Shown: positions 17,993 through 26,348 of the stretch, piece after piece
How positions within the stretch are numbered: position 1 is the stretch's first letter
How the letters are laid out: each line of letters starts with the position of its first letter
Assembly: GCA_020638465.1 (NCBI GenBank)
Contig: JACKIM010000003.1
Span: 15,001-79,000, forward strand
Source: Geminicoccaceae bacterium
GTDB lineage: Bacteria > Pseudomonadota > Alphaproteobacteria > Geminicoccales > Geminicoccaceae
DNA length: 64,000 nt
Direction: 5' to 3'
Made by a program: the position numbers and the translations under genes
Notes under the pieces: model-generated
What the model was told of the DNA's origin: nothing
Database searches by the model: none
Seen by the model: only the letters and a program-made list of their open reading frames with translations

Positions 17993-19003
17993 ATGATCAT
18001 CGGCAGACGGAACTTTCTCGCCGGATCGGCCCTCGCCACCACGGCAGTCCTTGCGGGCGCCACACCGGGACCGGCTCGGGCGGCAACCAGGCGCCTGCGC
18101 ATTCACACGCTGGTCAAGTCACCCCATCCCTACAACGACATGGCCGCTGCCATGAAGGAACAGATCGAGGCGGCCAGCCAGGGCGCACTTGAGGTGCAGA
18201 TCTTCGATGCTGGCCAGCTTGGCCAGGATCCCGCCGTGATCAGCGAATTGTCGTTGGGCACGATCGACATGATGATCTCGACGGCTTCCAATGCCGCCGA
18301 ACAGATACCGGAATATGCGATCTTCACGATGCCCTACCTGTTTGGCGGCCTTGACGGTCTGATCGGGCATATCGGTCCGGGAACGCCGGTTCAGGAGCAT
18401 TTCGAAAAGGTCTACGCCGAACGGGGCGTGGGCATGAAGCTCCTTGCCCTCGGCGGTTCGGGAACCCGCAACCTCTCTGCCGCCAAGGTCAAGGTGGAGC
18501 ATGTGGCCGATCTCGAAGGTCTCAAGATGCGCACGACCCAGTCACCGATGGACAGTGCGACATGGGCGGCCCTGGGCATGCTTCCCGTGACCGTCGCCTG
18601 GGGCGAATTGTATGCGGCCATGCAGACCGGCGTTGCCGACGCCATGGAAAGCTCGCTTCCGGGCTACAATGGCTCCAAGCTCTATGAGGTTGCGCCGCAT
18701 CTGGCGCTGACCGAACATACCGTGCAGATCAATCACATCTCCATGTCGCAGCGCAGCTGGGACGGCCTCGATGCCGAGCTTCAGGCGATCGTCCAGGATG
18801 CGGCGACCGCAGCCAACAAGCTGGGCCTCGACAAGGCCATGCAGTATGACAGCGAGTTGGTGGCCAAGCTGGAATCCGAAAATGGCGTGACCGTCACCCG
18901 TCCCGACAAGCAGGAATTCATCGACCGCCTCGAACCGATCCAGAAGGAGCTCGCGGCCAAACTCGACGTTGTCGAGGAATACGAGCTGCTGAAGGCAAGC
19001 TGA
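17993..19003 (+). CDS. dctP: TRAP transporter solute-binding protein DctP
   Basis: A 336-residue periplasmic binding protein. A twin-arginine-type signal (GRRNFLAGSALATTAV) ends near ARAATRR. The mature domain shows the family pattern: LSLGTIDMMISTAS, the anion-binding arginine in EGLKMRTTQSPM, and TVAWGELYAAMQTGVADAMESS. GGGGATGG gives good spacing for ATG 17993; ATG 17984 is an alternative. It works with DctQ and DctM, encoded next, for Na+- or H+-driven uptake of an organic acid. Confidence 0.95.
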   Translation: MIIGRRNFLAGSALATTAVLAGATPGPARAATRRLRIHTLVKSPHPYNDMAAAMKEQIEAASQGALEVQIFDAGQLGQDPAVISELSLGTIDMMISTASNAAEQIPEYAIFTMPYLFGGLDGLIGHIGPGTPVQEHFEKVYAERGVGMKLLALGGSGTRNLSAAKVKVEHVADLEGLKMRTTQSPMDSATWAALGMLPVTVAWGELYAAMQTGVADAMESSLPGYNGSKLYEVAPHLALTEHTVQINHISMSQRSWDGLDAELQAIVQDAATAANKLGLDKAMQYDSELVAKLESENGVTVTRPDKQEFIDRLEPIQKELAAKLDVVEEYELLKAS

Positions 19004-19032
19004 GCGCCGTGGCGCCGACATCCATCTGATCG

Positions 19033-19067
19033 CCGGCCGTGGGCCCATCCCTGCGCCTTGCGGCCGG
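19033..19067 (+). repeat. Intercistronic hairpin between dctP and dctQ
   Basis: CCGGCCG (19033-19039) and CGGCCGG (19061-19067) can pair around a 21-base loop in the 79-bp gap. No T-run follows. It is a weaker version of the hairpin at 6631-6668, in the same place relative to a binding-protein gene. Confidence 0.45.
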
Positions 19068-19082
19068 TTTGTGGATACACCA

Positions 19083-19577
19083 ATGTTCAAGCGCCTTTGT
19101 AACGGCCTGATGTGGGTCGCCGAAACCCTGTCCTGGATCGCGTTCGCCGCACTGATCGTCACCGTGGCGTGGCAGGTTTCCGCGCGAAACCTGTTGCAGA
19201 CACCGACGATCTGGACAAGCGACGTCGCCCAGATCCTGTTTACCTGGCTGATCTTCGTGGGGGCAGCCATCGGTCTGCGGCGCCATGCCCATTATTTCGT
19301 CGATCTCGTTCCCGCAGGCCATCCCCGCCTTGGTCGGTTGCTCGACTGGCTGGGCATCCTGGCAGGTGCGATCGTTGCCGCGATCCTCATCCGGCAGGGC
19401 TGGGTGCTGGCCCAGATCCGCGCTTCGGGCGTCGTGCAGTCACTGGGAATCTCCCGTTTCTGGACCTTCCTTGCCCTCCCGACCGGCGGTTCCCTGATGG
19501 CCCTGTTCGTGATCGAGCGGGCGCTCGAACTCTGGCGCGACGGAACGCGAACGCAGGATGCGGCGGGCTCCCGATGA
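19083..19577 (+). CDS. dctQ: TRAP transporter small permease DctQ
   Basis: A 164-residue inner-membrane protein with four hydrophobic helices. It carries the DctQ hallmark TPTIWTSDVAQILFTWLIFVG, followed by GLRRHAHYFVDL. GTG at 19071 is an alternative start four codons earlier. It overlaps dctM by four bases (ATGA). It stabilises the large permease and couples the binding protein to it. Confidence 0.93.
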   Translation: MFKRLCNGLMWVAETLSWIAFAALIVTVAWQVSARNLLQTPTIWTSDVAQILFTWLIFVGAAIGLRRHAHYFVDLVPAGHPRLGRLLDWLGILAGAIVAAILIRQGWVLAQIRASGVVQSLGISRFWTFLALPTGGSLMALFVIERALELWRDGTRTQDAAGSR

Positions 19578-20869
19578 ACCCACTGGTCCTGTTGCTCGGC
19601 TGCTTTTTTGTTCTCATCGCCCTGCGGGTGAACATCGGTTTTTCGCTGATCCTCGCCTCGGTCGTTGTCATGCTCGTCGAGGACCTGCCGCTCGCTTCGG
19701 TGGTCAACCAGATGTATGCCGGCATCGACAGCTTCACCCTGCTGGCCGTTCCGTTTTTCATGTTGCTCGGGCGGATCCTCAACGCGGGTTCGATCACCAA
19801 CCGCCTGCTTGAGGTCGCCGATGCGACGGTCGGGCACGTCCGCGGCGGGCTGGGGCATGTCAACGTGTTCGTGTCGATGATCTTCGCCTCGCTGTCCGGT
19901 TCGGCCGCGGCCGATACGGCGAGCGTCGGCTCGATCCTCATCCCGGCCATGAAGAAAGCCGGCTATGCCCCGGCCTTTGCGGTGGCATTGACAGCGGCTT
20001 CCTCGACACTTGGCGTCATCATTCCACCGTCCATCATCCTCATCGTATACGGTGCGTTCGGCAATGTTTCCATAGGCGCACTGTTCCTCGGCGGTGTCGT
20101 TCCGGGCATGCTGATCGGCCTGTCGATGATGGGCTACACCTACATACTTGCCCGGAAATACGACTATCCCGCCAACCCCTTCCCCGGTGCGCGCAAGCTC
20201 GTCGGCGTACTGGCGCGCGGGGCAGCGCCTCTGTTGATCCCCGTGCTGGTCCTGGGCGGTATCGTGGGCGGTCTTTTCACACCGACCGAAGGGGCGATTG
20301 TCGCCGTCCTCTGGGCGTTGTTCCTTTCGCTGTTCGTCTATCGGGACATTCCCTGGAAAAGCCTGCCGGCCCTGCTTTCGGCTGCCGTCATCGATTTCGC
20401 CATTCCCATGTTCACCGTCGCCAGTGCCGGCATTTTCGGCTGGATGATCGCCTATCTGGGCGCGGCGGACATCGTCGTGTCGTTCATCCTCGGCATCACC
20501 GACAATGGCTATCTGATCATGCTGATGCTGATCGGCTTCCTTCTCCTGGTGGGAATGGTTCTCAATCCGATATCGGCAACGCTGATCTTCCTTCCCGTCA
20601 TCCAGTCCCTGGCCACGGTTGCCGGCGTCGATCCGGTGCACATGGGGATCGTCAGTACCATCACCCTGTCGGTGGGATTGATCACGCCACCTTATGGCAT
20701 CTGCCTCCTGATCGCCTCGCAGATCGGTGAGGTACAGCTGGGTCGCGCCATGCTCGCCGCCGCCCCCATCTGCCTGCTGACGATTCTGGTCGCCGTGATC
20801 TCCCTTTTCGTGCCCGATCTGGTGCTGGGCTTGCCCAAGCTTCTCGTTCCCGAACTCTTTCGCAGCTGA
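19574..20869 (+). CDS. dctM: TRAP transporter large permease DctM
   Basis: A 431-residue inner-membrane transporter with about 12 hydrophobic segments. Family motifs include TLLAVPFFMLLGRILNAG, SGSAAADTASVGSILIPAM, TLGVIIPPSIILIVYG and GGLFTPTEGAIVAVLWAL. It starts at ATG 19574 inside the dctQ stop. The in-frame open region before it is dctQ read in another frame. Fifteen bases after it the aldolase gene begins, so import and catabolism are co-expressed. Confidence 0.95.
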   Translation: MNPLVLLLGCFFVLIALRVNIGFSLILASVVVMLVEDLPLASVVNQMYAGIDSFTLLAVPFFMLLGRILNAGSITNRLLEVADATVGHVRGGLGHVNVFVSMIFASLSGSAAADTASVGSILIPAMKKAGYAPAFAVALTAASSTLGVIIPPSIILIVYGAFGNVSIGALFLGGVVPGMLIGLSMMGYTYILARKYDYPANPFPGARKLVGVLARGAAPLLIPVLVLGGIVGGLFTPTEGAIVAVLWALFLSLFVYRDIPWKSLPALLSAAVIDFAIPMFTVASAGIFGWMIAYLGAADIVVSFILGITDNGYLIMLMLIGFLLLVGMVLNPISATLIFLPVIQSLATVAGVDPVHMGIVSTITLSVGLITPPYGICLLIASQIGEVQLGRAMLAAAPICLLTILVAVISLFVPDLVLGLPKLLVPELFRS

Positions 20870-20884
20870 CACAGGAGACTGACC

Positions 20885-21826
20885 ATGGCTCACATCAAAC
20901 CCAAAGGCTCGTTCGTCGCCCTTGTGACGCCGATGAACCACGATGGCAGCATCGACTTCGAGGGCTTTCGCACATTGCTCGACTGGCATGCCGAGAACGG
21001 TACCGAAGCGGTATTGATCATGGGTTCGACCGGCGAGGTCTCCATGCTTTCCGCCGAGGAACGCAGGGAGATCATCAGCCGCACGGTGAAGATGAAGCCC
21101 GGCAACATGCTCATGTATTACGGCATCACCGGCAACAATACCGCCACGACCATCGAATATGCCCGTTTCGCCAAGGCGGAGGGTGCCGATGGCGCCATCA
21201 TGGCCGCTCCCGCCTATATCTGCGCCGACAATGCCGCGATCACCGACTATGCGCTCGAAGTGCTCGACAGCACCGATCTGGCCATGGGTTTCTACAACAA
21301 TCCGCCACGGGTGAAGACCGACCTGCACTGGAACGACCTGCTGAAGCTGGCCGATCATCCCAACATGGTCGTCCTCAAGGAATCGACGACCCGCGTCGGT
21401 CAGGTCGCCCAGGTCTGTGCAGCCAGGCCCGACATGTCGATCATGTGCTGCTGTTCCCCCAATCTGGGGCTGGTGATCCCGACCATGGCACTGGGTGGTC
21501 ACGGTACCGCCAACATGACGGGCAACATCATTCCCCGGGAAATGGCCGTCATTTCCAAGCCCTGGGCCGACGGTACGGATGCCTTTGCCTGCCGTGAGGC
21601 GTGGCTGGAGAACCTGCCCATGCTGCACTTCGCCTATTCCACCATCAATCCGGTGTCGATCAAGACCCTCATGCGGGCTGTGGGTCTGCCTGCCGGCCCG
21701 CTGCGCAAGCCGCTTCAGCCCGCTTCGGCGCCCGTGCTGCAAGCCGGCCTCGACGCTTTCGAGACACTGGGCCTCGGTAAAAAATATGGCCTGCGGATGG
21801 ACCGGAACGCGATTGCTGCCGAGTGA
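20885..21826 (+). CDS. Dihydrodipicolinate synthase / N-acetylneuraminate lyase family aldolase
   Basis: A 313-residue TIM-barrel class I aldolase. The GSTGE loop (LIMGSTGEVSMLSAEE), the tyrosine segment GFYNNPPR and the Schiff-base lysine in VVLKESTTR are all visible. It is probably not biosynthetic DapA, because it sits in a TRAP catabolic operon. Members of this class use pyruvate or release it from 2-keto acids. AGGAG sits 8 bases before the ATG. The next gene begins 4 bp after it. Confidence 0.9.
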   Translation: MAHIKPKGSFVALVTPMNHDGSIDFEGFRTLLDWHAENGTEAVLIMGSTGEVSMLSAEERREIISRTVKMKPGNMLMYYGITGNNTATTIEYARFAKAEGADGAIMAAPAYICADNAAITDYALEVLDSTDLAMGFYNNPPRVKTDLHWNDLLKLADHPNMVVLKESTTRVGQVAQVCAARPDMSIMCCCSPNLGLVIPTMALGGHGTANMTGNIIPREMAVISKPWADGTDAFACREAWLENLPMLHFAYSTINPVSIKTLMRAVGLPAGPLRKPLQPASAPVLQAGLDAFETLGLGKKYGLRMDRNAIAAE

Positions 21827-21830
21827 TCAC

Positions 21831-24074
21831 ATGAGTATCCAGCGCCGGCTGAGCCTGTGTCACTGGGGTGCCTTCACCGCGAGCGTGGGAAATGGCAGGC
21901 TCGTCGAGGCTGTCCCCATGGACGGTAGCGGCGCCGATCCCGTGATGATCGGGCGTTGGCCGGAACTGGTCCATTCGCACCTGCGCATCGACCGCCCGCA
22001 TGTGCGCCGCCGCTTTCTCGAACAAGGCGCGGCAGCGGGCGGCGAGGGACGCGGCAGCGACGAGATGGTGCCTGTCGACTGGGACACGGCGCTCGATCTG
22101 GTGGCGAGCGAAATTGCGCGCATCCATGAAACGTTCGGTCCACAGGCAATCTTTGGTGGTTCCTATGGCTGGTCGAGTGCAGGCCGGTTCCACCATGCCC
22201 GCACGCAAGTCCGGCGTTTTCTTGCCTCTGCCGGAGGGTTCACCGATCAGGTCGGCAATTACTCGTGGGGGGCCGCGCACGCCTTGCTGCCGCATGTCCT
22301 GGGATCGGCGGAAGCCGTTTCGGGGGCGGCCACCGGGTGGGAGAGTATCGCCGGTTCTACTGACACACTGGTGGCCTTTGGCGGGCTCAATCCCAAGAAC
22401 TGGCGGGTGACGTCGGGCGGCGCCGGGTTCCACCGCATGCCCGAAGCCGTGGTTGAAGCCGCCCGGAACGGGGTGAAATTCATCATCGTCTCACCCCATG
22501 CCGACGATGTTCCCGACGGCATCGACGCGCTGACGATCCGGCCACGGCCCAACAGCGATACCGCGATCATGCTGGCACTCGCCCGCGAGGCCCTTGTCAG
22601 CGGGCGGGCCGACCTGCCCTTTCTCCAGCACTACACCGTGGGCCATGAGCAACTGGCCGACTATCTGCATGGCCGGATGGACGGAGTAGACAAAACACTG
22701 GAGTGGGCGGCAACCATTGCCGATGTTCCACATTCCACGCTTCGGGAATTGTGGCATCGAATCCGGAATGGCCGGGTGATGCTCACCGCGACGTGGTCCC
22801 TGCAACGTTCCCAATATGGCGAACAGCCCTATTGGGCACTCATCGCGCTTGCCGCCATGCTCGGCCAGATCGGCTTGCCGGGCGGCGGCTTCTGCTTCGG
22901 TTACGGTTCGCTCAACGCCGTGGGTGCGCGGGCGCGCAAGGGCTTCGTGCCTGCCATGCCCGCCATTTCCAACCCCGCAAACAGCGCCATTCCGGCAGCA
23001 TCCATCCTCGACTGCCTTGCCCATCCGGGGAAGATCATCGCCTTCAACGGCAACACCCTCACCTTCCCTGACATCCGCCTCGTCTACTGGGCGGGCGGCA
23101 ATCCCTTCCACCATGCCCAGGACCTGTTCGCCCTCGATGCCGCGTGGCGTCGGCCGCAGACCGTGATCGTCAACGAGCCATGGTGGACACCCGCCGCCCG
23201 CCGCGCCGACATCGTCCTGCCGGCCACCACATCGGCGGAACGCAACGATATCGGCGGCACTTCGCGTGACCCCCATGTCTTCGCCATGCCCCGTCTCGTG
23301 CCGCCGCAGGGCGAGGCACGAGACGACTTCACCATTTTCGCGGCTCTGGCCGAGCGCCTCGGTTGCCACCAGACGTTCACGGATGGACTCGACGAGCAGG
23401 GCTGGCTCACCCGGTTGTGGGTGGCGAACGAGGCCCGTGCGACCACCGCCGGCATCGACATTCCAAGTCTTGGCGAGCTCTTCGCCAAGGGGTGCTGGCG
23501 AGTACCGCCGCCGGACGGACCCGAAGTGATGCTGGCGGGATTCCGCGCCGATCCGGACGCTGTGCCACTTGCAACGCCATCCGGCCGCATCGAGCTGTTC
23601 AGCGCCACGATCGCCGGCTTCGGCCTCGATGACGTACCGGGACATCCGGCGTGGATTGAGCCAGTCGAATGGCTGGGCCGGGCGGCAGCCGATGAACTGC
23701 ATCTGGTGACCAACCAGCCGTCGCGGCAATTGCACAGCCAGTTGTTCCAGACCCGGACCGACAATGGCCCGGCGCAGGTCGACATCGCGCCGTCCGATGC
23801 CGCAGCACGCGGGATCGGCAACGGTGCGCAGGTGCGGCTGTTCAATCGTCGTGGCGCGTGTCTGGCACAGGCGCATGTCAATCATGGCCTGCGTCCGGGT
23901 GTGCTGGCGATGCCGACGGGCGCATGGTTCGCCCCCGATCCCGCCCGGCCGCATCTCGAACGCAACGGCAATCCCAACGTGCTCACATCGTCCCGGACGA
24001 CATCGGGCCTTGGTCAGGGATGCGCTGCCCTGAGCACGCTGGTGCGGATCGAGCCCTGGAATGTGGAAGGATAG
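21831..24074 (+). CDS. Molybdopterin oxidoreductase of the BisC/TorA/DMSO-reductase family
   Basis: A 747-residue bis-MGD molybdenum enzyme, close in length to biotin sulfoxide reductase and TMAO reductase. Features: LSLCHWGAFTASV at the start, the molybdenum-ligand region GGSYGWSSAGRFHHA with a serine as expected in this family, TATWSLQRSQYGEQPYWAL, a C-terminal MGD-binding domain, and TNQPSRQLHSQLFQT. No N-terminal CxxC cluster motif and no Tat signal are present, so it should be cytoplasmic and lack the iron-sulfur cluster, as BisC does. It probably reduces an S- or N-oxide. Its place after the aldolase suggests a role in catabolism of the imported compound. Confidence 0.9.
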   Translation: MSIQRRLSLCHWGAFTASVGNGRLVEAVPMDGSGADPVMIGRWPELVHSHLRIDRPHVRRRFLEQGAAAGGEGRGSDEMVPVDWDTALDLVASEIARIHETFGPQAIFGGSYGWSSAGRFHHARTQVRRFLASAGGFTDQVGNYSWGAAHALLPHVLGSAEAVSGAATGWESIAGSTDTLVAFGGLNPKNWRVTSGGAGFHRMPEAVVEAARNGVKFIIVSPHADDVPDGIDALTIRPRPNSDTAIMLALAREALVSGRADLPFLQHYTVGHEQLADYLHGRMDGVDKTLEWAATIADVPHSTLRELWHRIRNGRVMLTATWSLQRSQYGEQPYWALIALAAMLGQIGLPGGGFCFGYGSLNAVGARARKGFVPAMPAISNPANSAIPAASILDCLAHPGKIIAFNGNTLTFPDIRLVYWAGGNPFHHAQDLFALDAAWRRPQTVIVNEPWWTPAARRADIVLPATTSAERNDIGGTSRDPHVFAMPRLVPPQGEARDDFTIFAALAERLGCHQTFTDGLDEQGWLTRLWVANEARATTAGIDIPSLGELFAKGCWRVPPPDGPEVMLAGFRADPDAVPLATPSGRIELFSATIAGFGLDDVPGHPAWIEPVEWLGRAAADELHLVTNQPSRQLHSQLFQTRTDNGPAQVDIAPSDAAARGIGNGAQVRLFNRRGACLAQAHVNHGLRPGVLAMPTGAWFAPDPARPHLERNGNPNVLTSSRTTSGLGQGCAALSTLVRIEPWNVEG

Positions 24075-24080
24075 AACGCA

Positions 24081-24860
24081 ATGGATATGGGGATTGCCGG
24101 CAGGCGGGCCTTGTTGACGGGAGCAAGCAGGGGCATGGGCCTCGCCTGCGCGACGGCACTCGCCGGCGAAGGTGTCGAAGTGACGATCGTTGCCCGCAAC
24201 GAGGAGACCCTGTGCCGTGCTGCCCGGCACATCGAGGTCGCGACGGGCACGCGGGTGGCCTTCGTCGCCGCCGACATCACCACCGACGAGGGTCGTCGCA
24301 AGGCCCTTGGCGCCTGCCCGCAACCGGACATCCTACTCAACAATGCGGGAGGTTTCCCGCCCGGCGATTTTCGCGACTGGGACAGAAACACCTGGATCGC
24401 CGCCATCGACCTCATGATGCTGCCTCCCATCCTCATGATCCGCGAGGTCTTTGACGGAATGATGGAGCGCGGCTTCGGCCGCATCGTCAACATCGCCTCG
24501 CGCAGCGTGAAGATCGCGCAGCCGGAAATGGGGCTTTCCAACGGCGCACGTTCGGGCCTCGTGGGGTTCATGGCGGGTATTGCACGGGCCGGGACATATC
24601 GCGGCGTAACGGTCAACACGCTCCTGCCGGGCATCTTCGATACCGATGCACAGCGCGATCACGTGGCGGCACTTGCCGCCGAAACGGGGCGCGGTTTCGA
24701 CGAGATCTGGAACGAGCGCGCTGCTGGCAATCCCGCCCGCCGCTATGGCCGTGCCGAAGAAATTGCCGCCTACTTCACCTTCCTCTGCTCGGTTCACGCG
24801 GGTTTCATCACCGGCCAGAACCTCATGATCGACGGCGGCAGCTATCCCGGAACCTATTGA
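24081..24860 (+). CDS. Short-chain dehydrogenase/reductase with a non-canonical active site
   Basis: A 259-residue Rossmann enzyme. The nucleotide-binding glycine motif is TGASRGMGLA and the NNAG motif is present (LNNAGG). The catalytic region reads IASRSVKIAQPEMGLSNGAR: the serine-containing strand is there, but the usual YxxxK is replaced by SxxxR (SNGAR). A subgroup of SDRs has this form. The C-terminus ends GQNLMIDGGSYPGTY, normal for the family. GGAAGGA precedes the ATG. It is coupled to the next gene by a one-base overlap. Confidence 0.88.
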   Translation: MDMGIAGRRALLTGASRGMGLACATALAGEGVEVTIVARNEETLCRAARHIEVATGTRVAFVAADITTDEGRRKALGACPQPDILLNNAGGFPPGDFRDWDRNTWIAAIDLMMLPPILMIREVFDGMMERGFGRIVNIASRSVKIAQPEMGLSNGARSGLVGFMAGIARAGTYRGVTVNTLLPGIFDTDAQRDHVAALAAETGRGFDEIWNERAAGNPARRYGRAEEIAAYFTFLCSVHAGFITGQNLMIDGGSYPGTY

Positions 24861-25990
24861 TGAGCGGTATCGGATCCTGCTGCTGCCCTCAGCTCGCCCC
24901 GCTGCCGGTTTCGGCAGATCGCGACTGGGCACACCAAGCTATCGACCTCCTTCAGGGCGATGCCCGCCGGTCGGCGGACACCCATCTGGTCAAGCCGGTC
25001 TTCCCCGGCCTGTCCGGCATCTCGATCTACCTGAAGGATGAGAGCACCCATCCAACCGGAAGCCTCAAGCACCGGCTGGCCCGCTCCCTGTTCCTCTACG
25101 GCATCTGCAACGGCAGCATCGGACCGCGCACGACACTGGTCGAGGCATCATCCGGTTCCACGGCGGTTTCCGAGGCCTATTTTGCCCATCTGCTCGGATT
25201 GCCGTTCATCGCCGTGACGCCGGCGTCGACGAGCACCGCCAAGATCACCGCCATCGAGCGTTTCGGCGGACGTTGCCATCTGGTTGCGTCACCCGCCGCA
25301 GTCTATGGCGAGGCCGCGCGCATCGCACATGAAACCAGCGGCCATTATCTCGACCAGTTCACCTATGCCGAACGCGCCACTGACTGGCGTGGTAACAACA
25401 ATATCGCCGAGAGTATCTTTGGGCAGATGGAAGGCGAGACCCACCCCGTTCCGGACTGGGTGGTCATGAGCGCCGGTACCGGCGGCACATCGGCGACGCT
25501 GGGCCGCTACATCCGTTATCGCAAGCTGGCGAGCCGGCTCTGCGTTGTCGACGTCGAGAACTCGACCTTCTACGAAAGCTGGTGTCGACGCGACCGGTCG
25601 CTGACCTGTGCCCTGCCATCGCGCATCGAGGGGATAGGCCGTCCGCGGGTCGAGCCTTCCTTCATCCCCGAAGTCATCGACCACATGATCCGGGTGCCCG
25701 ACGCGGCTTCTCTGGCTGCGGCACACATCCTTTCGGAGCGATTGTTCCGCAGGGTCGGCGGTTCCACCGGGACAAATTTCTTCGGCATGTTGTGGATCGC
25801 CGCGAACATGCTGCGCGACGGCCGCCCGGGCTCGCTCGTGTCGCTCATCTGCGACAGCGGCGACCGCTACGGCTCCACCTATTTCAATCCGGACTGGCTG
25901 GACGCCAACGGCCTCGACCTCGCCCCCTGGAAGGCGATGATCGAGACGTTCCTGGACACGGGCATATGGAACCAGCCCGCCACCCGATGA
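24860..25990 (+). CDS. PLP-dependent L-cysteine desulfhydrase (Cds1-like, cysteine synthase superfamily)
   Basis: A 376-residue fold-type II PLP enzyme. The PLP lysine is in KDESTHPTGSLKHRLARSLF. The phosphate/substrate loop is VEASSGSTAVSEAYFA, and the Gly-rich PLP-phosphate loop is SAGTGGTSATLGRYIRYR. This set, with FTYAERATDWRGNNNIAESI, matches the Cds1 cysteine desulfhydrase group (cysteine to pyruvate, ammonia and sulfide) better than CysK/CysM. It ends the plus-strand TRAP/aldolase/BisC cluster. Having a sulfur-lyase next to a sulfoxide-reductase-type enzyme hints at an organosulfur substrate (inference). Confidence 0.85.
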   Translation: MSGIGSCCCPQLAPLPVSADRDWAHQAIDLLQGDARRSADTHLVKPVFPGLSGISIYLKDESTHPTGSLKHRLARSLFLYGICNGSIGPRTTLVEASSGSTAVSEAYFAHLLGLPFIAVTPASTSTAKITAIERFGGRCHLVASPAAVYGEAARIAHETSGHYLDQFTYAERATDWRGNNNIAESIFGQMEGETHPVPDWVVMSAGTGGTSATLGRYIRYRKLASRLCVVDVENSTFYESWCRRDRSLTCALPSRIEGIGRPRVEPSFIPEVIDHMIRVPDAASLAAAHILSERLFRRVGGSTGTNFFGMLWIAANMLRDGRPGSLVSLICDSGDRYGSTYFNPDWLDANGLDLAPWKAMIETFLDTGIWNQPATR

Positions 25991-26004
25991 CTTCACGAGC
26001 CGCT

Positions 26005-26346
26005 TCAGCCTGCATCATGTTCCGGGTCGAGGTCGATTTCGAGGTCGAGCAGGGGCGGGTATTGCTGCGCACCGAAGATGTCGGCGTCACCGGGGCTGCC
26101 TGACGGGCGCTCGCGGCGAATCGTGAACTTGATCGCCATGGCCGGATCGAAGGTGACGAAATCCGTGATCTGCTCCGGTGGCACGCCGAACAGCCGCTCG
26201 ACCCTTTCGCGCGTCAGGCTGCCGCTGTCGCGCACCTTCTCGTAGATATCGCGGTCGGTGAAGATGATATCGAAGGTGATCTTGTCGACGCCCGCATTCT
26301 TGCTGCGCACGGTCTTTGCGAGATCCTTGAGATAGTGCCTGGTCAT
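26005..26346 (-). CDS. DUF4387 family protein
   Basis: A 113-residue soluble protein of the DUF4387 family, recognised from LKDLAKTVRSKNAGVDKITFD, IIFTDRDIYEKV and FDPAMAIKFTIRR. The biochemical role is unknown. In many genomes it is encoded directly after a DUF1446/AtuA-like protein, as here (2-bp gap), and the two may act as one enzyme or complex. It is the last gene of the minus-strand operon that begins at 35164. Confidence 0.85.
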   Translation of the reverse strand: MTRHYLKDLAKTVRSKNAGVDKITFDIIFTDRDIYEKVRDSGSLTRERVERLFGVPPEQITDFVTFDPAMAIKFTIRRERPSGSPGDADIFGAQQYPPLLDLEIDLDPEHDAG

Positions 26347-26348
26347 TG

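Noticed and set aside
19292..21742. An 816-codon open frame on the minus strand
   Set aside because: It is antisense to dctQ, dctM and the aldolase gene, and is His/Asp/Gly-rich with no family match.
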